From Bacteriovorax sp. (GTDB lineage: Bacteria > Bdellovibrionota > Bacteriovoracia > Bacteriovoracales > Bacteriovoracaceae), in NCBI GenBank assembly GCA_014378525.1, contig JACMNL010000026.1, positions 1 to 64,000 of the forward strand: DNA of 64,000 nucleotides, read 5' to 3'. A program made the position numbers and the translations under genes. A model generated the notes under the pieces. The model had not been told where the DNA came from, searched no databases, and saw only the letters and a program-made list of their open reading frames with translations. Of this stretch, positions 18,148-26,900 are shown piece by piece; the stretch's first letter is position 1, and each line of letters begins with the position of its first letter.

Positions 18148-18227
18148 CTAAAATTCTCCTAAAAGTAAAAAACAGATTCAAATATATAAGTCTTGCGTCC
18201 TAATTAGTCAATTGTAAAAGCTTAAAA

Positions 18228-19682
18228 TTAAAAGTAACCCTTACCCCATGGACCTTTTCCGCCCTTTTTCTTTTCTTTGCCGCCCATTCCCGGAAATTGT
18301 GGCATTGCGTTTGGATCTGTACGGAATCCTTTTTTCTGACCCATGCCTGGCATTCCTGGAAATCCTCCACCGTTCATCATCGCGGCCATGCCGCCCATCA
18401 TCTGCTCCATTTGTTTGAACTTGCCTAAGAAGTCCTTGACCTGTTGTTCAGTGGTCCCCGATCCGCGTGCAATTCTTTTTAAACGGCTTTCCTTGACGAT
18501 CTTATAGTCCTGACGCTCTTGAGTCGTCATTGATGAGATAATAACTTTCATGCGCTTCATTTCAGCTTCAGCGGGGCTTAGATCGCCGATCTGGCGAAGC
18601 ATTCCACCCATACCCGGAATCATTTTTAAAATAGATGCCATCGAGCCTAAGTTGCTCATCATATCCATTTGTTTTAAAAAATCTTCGACAGTGAATTTTC
18701 CTTTTTTAAAGTTGTTCATCATCGACTCGGCATCACTTTCGTTGATGTTATCCTGGGCCTTTTCTACAAGAGATAAAACATCTCCCATATCTAAAATTCT
18801 TTTTGCCAGTCGGTCAGGGTGAAAGAGTTCTAAGTCTTTCATTTTCTCGCCCATCGAAACATATCTGATAGGAACACCTGTTACGTGTCGGATGGAAAGT
18901 GCTGCTCCACCTTTTGCATCTGAATCCATTTTCGATAAAACAATTCCCGTTACACCAATGGCGTCGTGAAATGTTTTTGAAACTTCAACAGCAGCTTGTC
19001 CAGTCATCGCGTCTGCAACCATCAGGACTTCAGGGTTCATACTATTAAGCGCAGCTTTAACTTCCTTTAACTGGCCCATCAATTCTTCATCAACGTGCAG
19101 GCGTCCTGCTGTATCGATGATAACGACGGATTTGTGGCGTTTTTTAGCTTCTTCTATCGCAGCTAGCGCAATGTCTTTCGGGTGCATGCTTAAATCAGAA
19201 TCGAAAACGTCGACTTCGATTTGTTTTCCTAAAGTCTGAAGCTGAGCTTTAGCGGCAGGACGGAATGTATCCGCAGGCACCAGTAAAACATCTTTTTTTC
19301 TTTTCGTTTTTAAGTGAAGTGCGAGCTTTCCAGAGAAAGTAGTTTTCCCCTGTCCGTTTAATCCGACGATTAAAACGGGAACGATTCCCGGTCTGTCTAA
19401 ATTTAATTCTTCGTTGGCATCGCCCATGATTTTAGCGAGCTCATCGTGCATAATTTTAACGAATTGTTCGCCAGGATTTACACCTTTAATGACTTTTTCG
19501 CCGATCGATTTTTCTTTAACCGCGGCCACGAATTCTTTAACAACTTTGAAGTTTACGTCTGCTTCTAAAAGCGCCGTGCGGACCTCTTTTAGAGTCTCTT
19601 CAATATTTTCTTCAGAAATTTTTGTTTTTCCCTGAACGTATTTAAAAGCGTTGGCGAATTTTTCACTTAAAGTATCGAACAT
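18228..19682 (-). CDS. ffh: Signal recognition particle protein Ffh
   Basis: LNGQGKTTFSGKLA, DTAGRLHVDEELM, Met-rich M domain. Confidence 0.98.
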   Translation of the reverse strand: MFDTLSEKFANAFKYVQGKTKISEENIEETLKEVRTALLEADVNFKVVKEFVAAVKEKSIGEKVIKGVNPGEQFVKIMHDELAKIMGDANEELNLDRPGIVPVLIVGLNGQGKTTFSGKLALHLKTKRKKDVLLVPADTFRPAAKAQLQTLGKQIEVDVFDSDLSMHPKDIALAAIEEAKKRHKSVVIIDTAGRLHVDEELMGQLKEVKAALNSMNPEVLMVADAMTGQAAVEVSKTFHDAIGVTGIVLSKMDSDAKGGAALSIRHVTGVPIRYVSMGEKMKDLELFHPDRLAKRILDMGDVLSLVEKAQDNINESDAESMMNNFKKGKFTVEDFLKQMDMMSNLGSMASILKMIPGMGGMLRQIGDLSPAEAEMKRMKVIISSMTTQERQDYKIVKESRLKRIARGSGTTEQQVKDFLGKFKQMEQMMGGMAAMMNGGGFPGMPGMGQKKGFRTDPNAMPQFPGMGGKEKKKGGKGPWGKGYF

Positions 19683-19692
19683 TTTTTAATCC

Positions 19693-20175
19693 TCAAAGGA
19701 ACACATTAAATTTAGCTGAGATGATTTTGCGGCAATCATCCGGCGTCATTGCAACAAAAGGCGTTTTTCGCTTGAAGATTTCTACCTGATTTGAGCTATT
19801 CCAGCAAGCCGCAATGGCCTCAATTCCGAAAGCGGCCGCACCTTCGAGATCTCCGAGACTGTCACCAATATGAATTATTTTTTCTTTGGCAAAACCTTCT
19901 GAAATTTTAGCTAGTCCCGAGGGATGAGGTTTTGCGATTCCATCATCGTGCCCGTAGATTTCCCAGAAAAAATTTGCAATCTGCAGAGTTTTCAGACTCT
20001 CCACAGTCGAGCGGTGTCCTCTGGCAGTCCAGACTGACATTTCAAGGCCCAGGTTGTTTAAATCAACTAAAAGTTCTTTAATTCCAGGGAAAAGTTTGAA
20101 ATCAGGTTCATTGGTATTCACCAGAGTACCGTCATGGTCGAAAATAATCATTCCGGGAGTCGAAATATTTTTCAT
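19693..20175 (-). CDS. HAD-superfamily phosphatase
   Basis: MIIFDHDGTLVNTNEPDF, KPHPSGLAKI, IHIGDSLGDLEGAAAFG. Confidence 0.88.
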   Translation of the reverse strand: MKNISTPGMIIFDHDGTLVNTNEPDFKLFPGIKELLVDLNNLGLEMSVWTARGHRSTVESLKTLQIANFFWEIYGHDDGIAKPHPSGLAKISEGFAKEKIIHIGDSLGDLEGAAAFGIEAIAACWNSSNQVEIFKRKTPFVAMTPDDCRKIISAKFNVFL

Positions 20176-20225
20176 AGGCAGTTGATCTCGTTGACCGCGG
20201 GTTTACATGTCTGTTATCAAGAAAC

Positions 20226-21311
20226 ATGACCAAGAATGCACCATTTCGTCCGGAACTTCAAAAAAAAATCGACACCTTAAAGGCGCGTCGTAAACCTATT
20301 ACTCTAGGCTCAATTCCATTTGAATCAAATTTAATACTCGCTCCGATGTCTTCAATCTGCAACGCTCCCTACAGACTTCTGATGGAAGACCTGGGTGCAG
20401 GCGGAACTGTCAGCGAACTTATTTCGTGCCACGGAATTAACTATAAAAATGTGCGCACGACTGAAATGTTAAAAATTGATCCTCGCGAAAAAAATATCGG
20501 TATCCAGCTTTTTGGTGAAGGTGCCGAAGCGATGGCAAATGCTGCAAAAGTTGCGGAAGAATTCGGGCCAAAATTTATCGATATCAATATGGGTTGCCCT
20601 GTAAAAAAAGTTGTGGGAACCGGAGCAGGCTCTTCGCTGTTAAAAGATCCCACTCAACTTCCAGTATTTTTCAGCACGATAAAAAAAGCAATTAAACTTC
20701 CGCTTTCAATTAAAATCAGAATTGGCTGGGATCATGACTCTATCAATGCGATGGAAGTCATTCATATCGCCAAAGAAGAAGGAATTGAGTTCGTCGCCGT
20801 TCACGGCAGGACACGAGCTCAACAGTATACCGGTCAGGCGAACTGGAATCTTCTTGAAAGTCTTGGAGAAAAAGCACCATTGGATATTATCGGCAACGGA
20901 GACCTTCACACATCTGCATTGGTAAAAGCAAAAATGAATTCTACCAACTGTCAGGCCTTGATGCTCGGACGCGGACCTATTAGAAATCCATTTTTATTTT
21001 TAGAACCTTTTATACAGGAAGACGATAATATTTTCTTCACTCCTGAAGATCATTTTGAAGTGGTTCAAAAATTAATTGAATACGCCCGCATCTACGCTCA
21101 CAATGATCACATTCTTCTCATCTCGATCAGAAAACATTTAATCTGGATGGCCGCTGGATTTAATAATGCAGGTGTCTTTAGGGATTTAATTTTCAAAACT
21201 CCGGACCTCGATGAAACCATAAAAATTTCAGAAGATTTTTTCATGTCATTACAGGATCAGAAAAAACGTCTCGGCGATCATGAGTCTTTCATGACTTCAG
21301 GCCACGGCTAA
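20226..21311 (+). CDS. dus: tRNA dihydrouridine synthase (Dus family)
   Basis: LAPMSSICNAPYRLL, DINMGCPVKKVVGTGAGSSLL, HGRTRAQQYTGQANW, IGNGDL, LMLGRGPIRNPFLF. Confidence 0.94.
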   Translation: MTKNAPFRPELQKKIDTLKARRKPITLGSIPFESNLILAPMSSICNAPYRLLMEDLGAGGTVSELISCHGINYKNVRTTEMLKIDPREKNIGIQLFGEGAEAMANAAKVAEEFGPKFIDINMGCPVKKVVGTGAGSSLLKDPTQLPVFFSTIKKAIKLPLSIKIRIGWDHDSINAMEVIHIAKEEGIEFVAVHGRTRAQQYTGQANWNLLESLGEKAPLDIIGNGDLHTSALVKAKMNSTNCQALMLGRGPIRNPFLFLEPFIQEDDNIFFTPEDHFEVVQKLIEYARIYAHNDHILLISIRKHLIWMAAGFNNAGVFRDLIFKTPDLDETIKISEDFFMSLQDQKKRLGDHESFMTSGHG

Positions 21312-21465
21312 AAAGCGCCTTTTTTTTGAGGCGCATACCACTAATCCTTTATAGCAATTCTCATTTCATAACTTCCCGAAAAATTTCAGACACTCGATAA
21401 AAAAGCTATCAATACTTTAGTGATTTAGTAAACATCCGATAAGCTATCAGGTAATCGTCAATTCA

Positions 21466-23742
21466 ATGGATAGTTTTATGGATGTTTTAAGAAAATCATT
21501 AAGTCTCACGGTCGCGCTCAGTTTAATACTGAGTACGATTCCCAAGACTACATTTGCTGATGAACCTCGCCATGAAGTGAAACGAACTCCATTTGCAGTT
21601 GATAAGGATAAAATAAATTTCTGCGAGAGTGCTCCTGTTAAGATGAAAAAACTAAACGAGGCCAATGAACCAAAATTAGCAAAACTTGATGCACTAAAAG
21701 AACAGATCGTAGATTTAAATAGTCAGATGGCACTTCTCAATAGTTTGTCCGCTTTTAAAAATCAATATCAGGGTGGTCTTCAAGAGCTCGCCAATGCTGC
21801 TACTCCCCAAGCAAAATCCGCCAATAAACAACAACAGCTGCAAAACTTAGACAGCATGAAGAAAGTTATCCGCAATGGATTAATTCTGAATGCTGTTGGA
21901 TTACTTTTAAAAAATGGTGATCTTGATAAAGATGATGCTTTTAGCATTGGAACAATTTGTTCAAAAAATTCCGACCAGGAAATTTGTTCTAAAGAAGAAA
22001 AATTTTCAACGATAAAAACGGCCGGACAACCATTAGTTCAACAACAAAGACATTACAGAAGTGCCTGGTGGGACCTGCACCCACTTGATGAAACTCTAAG
22101 ACAAATTAAAGATGCCTACAAAGGCATAAAGGCCGGAAACAGACAGGCCCTGAATGAAAAAATGCAGAAAATCCTGGATTCAATTCCTGCAGATATTGCT
22201 CCCGATGCAATTTTACAAATTCTGGATAAGACCGCTCCAGGTATTACAAAAATTCTTGTTACAGATGTTGCAAAATCAAATCTGTCAAAATGCCTTGATG
22301 AAAAAACAACAGATGATACACGCAAGGCCTGTGATGCTTTATTACCAGCATTGGCACCTAAAATTGATCCGGTTACAAAACAACCTTTGAAAAACTTTCT
22401 TGAGCGCATGAATGAAGAAACATCAAACGCACTAGCTGGAATGGAAGGTTTGAGAGAAGTTATTAATACAACGGCAAAGAGCAATTTTGAAACTCTTCAA
22501 AAAGATATTGAAAACCACGATAGACTTGTGCAGGGTCCAGTACAACTTGCGCAGTCAAAAACAAGCCAGCTACTTCAGAAACCAATGGCCGCTATAACCC
22601 AGACTTCATCAGATATTTCTGAAGCCGCTGATAAAAAAAGAAGACAGGCATCTAAAGTAAGAAATGAACTCGAACAAAGAAAAGTTTATGAGGATGCAGA
22701 TAATGAAATGGCATTTGCCAATTTAGGTATGGCCCAATTATTTTTAAAACCAACCAGTAAGGATATGCCTCAATCAATATACGAGTCTAACAAACTCAAC
22801 TCGGTAAGTTTAAAAAATGCAAAAGCATTACATAAAGAATGGACTGAGAAATGTACAGGAACAACACCTGATCTGACTTTTTGCCAGGAACTATCTCCCG
22901 TCATCGAAAATAATTTAAATAGTATAAAAATAAACTTTGAGACCAAACTGAAAGATCTTCAAAATGAATTATCAAAAGTTACTGAAGGAAATTTTGCAGC
23001 TGTTGAATCGATGAAAAAGTTTGTTGCAGAAAAATATTTACGCTCATGCGTGGCAGATCAGCCGCTTAACTTTTCAACACAAGATTACTCACTCGGAATA
23101 GCTGTCGACGGACATTGTTACCAGTCACAACAAAAATTAAATACACTAACAAACTTAAGCAGTGACGTGAACAATATCATTGCAGAAACCAGATTTGCAC
23201 TCGATCTGAAAAAAGCAGATCAAAATAAAAAGGCCTTTGATGCTGAAGAAATGAGCGGCTTTACAAAAGCATGTGCCACAGAGACCGGTAAAGAATTTCC
23301 TGAAGTTTGTGCTGATGTAAAAAAAGAAGAAGTGGTGACGAGTATCAGAGTTCAGAATGAAGAAGAAGAAAGAGAAGTGAAAGAAAATCGCGTGAATGAT
23401 GATAAAGATTATTGGGTGACATCAAATGGTCATGGTGGTTTCAATAAAGTTTCAAAAAAATCTAATTTAAGAATTATTGGAGAAGGTGTTCTTCCAGTCG
23501 CCCCTCAGATGATTCCGATGTTTTTTGGAAACTATGCCATGAGGGCCAATATCACTTCACTGACTGATCAGGCATTGTATCAAAAGCAGATGCTTTATAA
23601 TTACAATCTCTACAACACTTCTCCATGGTTATATAATTATGGAACTAATGGAGTATTTTCAGGATATGGTAATCCATTTTCAACAACTACCACAGGTACA
23701 ACTACCACAGGTGTGACCAGCACTGCAGGATTTGGCTTCTAG
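21466..23742 (+). CDS. Large secreted hypothetical protein, helical/coiled-coil with low-complexity C-terminus
   Basis: N-terminal signal-like segment LSLTVALSLILSTIPKTTFADEP; long charged helical regions; C-terminal FSTTTTGTTTTGVTSTAGFGF. Confidence 0.75.
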   Translation: MDSFMDVLRKSLSLTVALSLILSTIPKTTFADEPRHEVKRTPFAVDKDKINFCESAPVKMKKLNEANEPKLAKLDALKEQIVDLNSQMALLNSLSAFKNQYQGGLQELANAATPQAKSANKQQQLQNLDSMKKVIRNGLILNAVGLLLKNGDLDKDDAFSIGTICSKNSDQEICSKEEKFSTIKTAGQPLVQQQRHYRSAWWDLHPLDETLRQIKDAYKGIKAGNRQALNEKMQKILDSIPADIAPDAILQILDKTAPGITKILVTDVAKSNLSKCLDEKTTDDTRKACDALLPALAPKIDPVTKQPLKNFLERMNEETSNALAGMEGLREVINTTAKSNFETLQKDIENHDRLVQGPVQLAQSKTSQLLQKPMAAITQTSSDISEAADKKRRQASKVRNELEQRKVYEDADNEMAFANLGMAQLFLKPTSKDMPQSIYESNKLNSVSLKNAKALHKEWTEKCTGTTPDLTFCQELSPVIENNLNSIKINFETKLKDLQNELSKVTEGNFAAVESMKKFVAEKYLRSCVADQPLNFSTQDYSLGIAVDGHCYQSQQKLNTLTNLSSDVNNIIAETRFALDLKKADQNKKAFDAEEMSGFTKACATETGKEFPEVCADVKKEEVVTSIRVQNEEEEREVKENRVNDDKDYWVTSNGHGGFNKVSKKSNLRIIGEGVLPVAPQMIPMFFGNYAMRANITSLTDQALYQKQMLYNYNLYNTSPWLYNYGTNGVFSGYGNPFSTTTTGTTTTGVTSTAGFGF

Positions 23743-23745
23743 AAA

Positions 23746-23777
23746 TTCAAACTGCCAGCATAATCTGGCAGTTTGAA
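23746..23777 (+). terminator. Strong hairpin downstream of the 758-aa secreted protein gene
   Basis: TTCAAACTGCCAG-CATAAT-CTGGCAGTTTGAA, perfect 13-bp stem; no clear U tract follows, so terminator function is tentative. Confidence 0.5.
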
Positions 23778-23965
23778 TAAAACGGCAATGTACAAACTAA
23801 ATTAATCAAGTATCCCTGGGGTTTTAATTATAATACCTTAGGGATTCTCTTGGTTTTCATGCAAAATCCACAATTTTTACACTGATAAAAGGTAAAATAT
23901 ACCTATAAGAACAGTATGACTTAAAGTTTTAACCAACTCTCTATAATTGGACGATAAGTATTACG

Positions 23966-26900
23966 ATGAAGACCCTTCAAAATATTCTATTCTTGTTTGC
24001 TGTCACTTTGTTTTTACAAAGTTGTGTGGCCAGCAGTCCATCGAATTCAAGAAAATCTCTTTCATCATCAGTTAAAACTACAACGACAACTCCAGTCTCT
24101 CCTGTGTTTGCAGCAGACGAACTTCTCTACTGGTTTAGTTCTGCCAAAGTCACAGGAACAATTACTGTTAACAAAAATAGTGACAGTATTATTTATCTTC
24201 GCGGATCAAATGTTCACACTTTTTTAGCAAGTACAGATTCAAGTTCGTTTGAGTACTATCGCAAAACTTATTGTGTGGTTGGAACTTTTGGCGGAACAAA
24301 TAAACAATTGCGCGTGAGAGCTGTACCTATCTATGTTACAAACTACTCAACAAATACAATTGAAAGACTTTTAAGAATTGATATTCCGAGTAGTGCAGAA
24401 AATGCATCGACATGTGGATACTCAACAATTGATGGAGTTGCGCCAGGCTCTGCAGCCTACACTCTCAAAGATGTTTGTACATCGTGTTTGAGTGGATCAC
24501 TTACGACAACTTCAGTTGCTCCATCTACAGAGCCAGGATTAAGACTTTTTGTAAGTAACTCAACAGCAGCAACGTTGACTCAAATTCCAAAGACACAAAT
24601 TACATTCAGTTCAGTTGCCTTAAAAATTGATCTTACTTCGAGTTCATCAGATACAACAAACTCTTGTACCAATAGCTCATGTTCTTCAAAAGGGTTTGAC
24701 TGTTGTATTTCCGGCCAGTGTGTAAAAGACGCCAGTGAAAAATCGAACGCGAGTCTGGATCCACAGTACTCACAGGCAAAAAGTGATTACGCTACTAATC
24801 CGTTGAGCTTCATCAACTATCCAAACATCTATAATATTTGTACAAATATTTCTCATACTCCTCCTGTTACAATACCTCCTACGACGACAACTCCGGTGAG
24901 TGATGCGCAGACGAGAGTAAACACTTATCTTGCAGACTATACTTGTATTTATAAAGTAGTGACGACTAATCCTAGTCAATACTCTCTTTGTCTTCCTGCT
25001 GCCAATGAAGCTCAATACCTGGCCACAAAGAAAAAACTGGCAATTGCCTGTGGGTGTCCTTCAGGATACGACGATACAACTCGTGCAATCAGATGTCCTG
25101 ATTGGGGAGTCCGTCCGCTTTATAAATCTTCTGTAGAAACAATTACAAACATCGTAGACTTTTATTGTTACACTCCGACTCCTGCAAATCCGATCGGAAC
25201 AATTACAAACTTAAATGTAACTGTACCAAGCAGAAGTGCTCCTCACCGCTTTTATTCTACAGGCGGAAAAAATTATGACGACCTTACTGGAGTTGCTGCA
25301 AGTGTAATTCAGGAAGGCGATGATTTTTACTATTTAGATGATGCAAATAAGGCCTCTCCAGTTAATGGTTCTTACAACGTAAATTCTGTTATTGGACGGA
25401 TCAATGTCGGTCTCTCTCAAGCTCAACCTGCAAAGATGGTAGGAATTGAGTTAGGGAAAACTTATATCTTATCTACGACCAGCGGATATTTCACTCCATG
25501 TTCTAAATGTGCAAAAGACAGCTGGTTCCAGACTTTCACTGCTCATCCGGCCACTTCAGGTGGTAACGGGCTTCGTGCCTCAGGATTTACAACAGCACGT
25601 GACAGCTACTCTTCTAATGCGACTCTTGGTAACTATGAAGATACAAAATTTGGACGCGCTTGTTACCTTCCGGTGACGATGCTTCCATGGTCTCACAAAA
25701 AAGAAGCGACTGCTCAGCTGCAACGTATGGACCGTTTAAAAACTCAGGCCGCTTATTACATCAACGGATACCAGAGAGACTGGTTTGGATTTAATAAAGG
25801 TGCATTGATCGGATCATTCGATGGTGTGCAATGGTTTGCGATTGGTTCAGGAAGAAGAATTACAGCAACATCAACAAAATTATATCTTGCTTACAACAGC
25901 TCTTTCCTCGATCTTGCCGATCGTACAGATACAATCGTCAATATCATTCCGGATCTTTCAGCAAGTACTGCACCTGATTTTGATTATGATCCTGAATTAG
26001 GAATTGCAGATAAATCACAAAACATGGCCGGCAGTTGTCAGCAGTATCATCAGTGTGAAACTGATACTGATTGCGTGACTCAACTTGGGTGGGAATACTC
26101 TTGTGCAGATATGTCTCAATTAAAAACTCACTGGCCGGTTTACGATACTGATTCAAAAGAAATCGCTAACCAGGAAAAAACCGGAACTCTTTTTGAAATT
26201 TTAGGTGCAACAGCAACTGTCGGTGGTACTGGAAAACGCTGTGTATACCGTGGTGCAGGTGCCCCATGTCTGCGTACCTTTACTGACCTTGACGGTAACT
26301 TCAATCAGAAAGCACTAACATGTGCTCCAAACTTTTATTGCGCTTCATTGAATACAAGTAAATTTAACGATGCACTTGTTCGCTCTCCAAATGAATTTGA
26401 CGATATATTATTCGGGATGGATGCAAACGTTTTAGGCCGTCCGTTAAACTATGTAACAGCAAATAAACCTCTTACTGCAGATATCATCACCAATATAAAA
26501 TACAATGGTGCTTCGGATTCAATGGGACTTTCAGCATCTCAGGTTGATGACATGGGAATTTGTCGTCCAGGTAAAGCAATCAATGGTACGGCAGCTTACA
26601 ATCATTCAAATCCAGATACTGCAAAACGCTCAGATTATATTTCTCAAGTAGGGTCATGTGGATCAGCTATCACAGGGGCCGGTACAAGCTTAACAGCGAG
26701 AACAGTTTCATGCCCTGCTATTGGAGTAGATTTAAATTATGCTGATCATGCTGCTGCAAATATCAAGATATTATCAGCGATGCAAAACAGCTGTGGTGGT
26801 GAAGCAAAAGATACAGGAACGTTTGCTTCTGCGTTCGCCAACATCGAAGGTGGCTCACTTGCTCTGTTAAGAAATATTACACAACCAGTTTTAGCGGCCG

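Noticed and set aside
21311-21335. GCGCC-T8-GAGGCGC hairpin after dus as a terminator
   Set aside because: T-run lies in the loop rather than after the stem; not confidently a terminator.
22116-22484. 122-aa minus ORF
   Set aside because: Antisense to the 758-aa secreted protein ORF; no start context or homology signals.
23680-23740. ACTACCACAGGT-type short tandem-like repeat
   Set aside because: Only a few imperfect Thr/Gly codon repeats at the C-terminus of a CDS; not a CRISPR or structural repeat.
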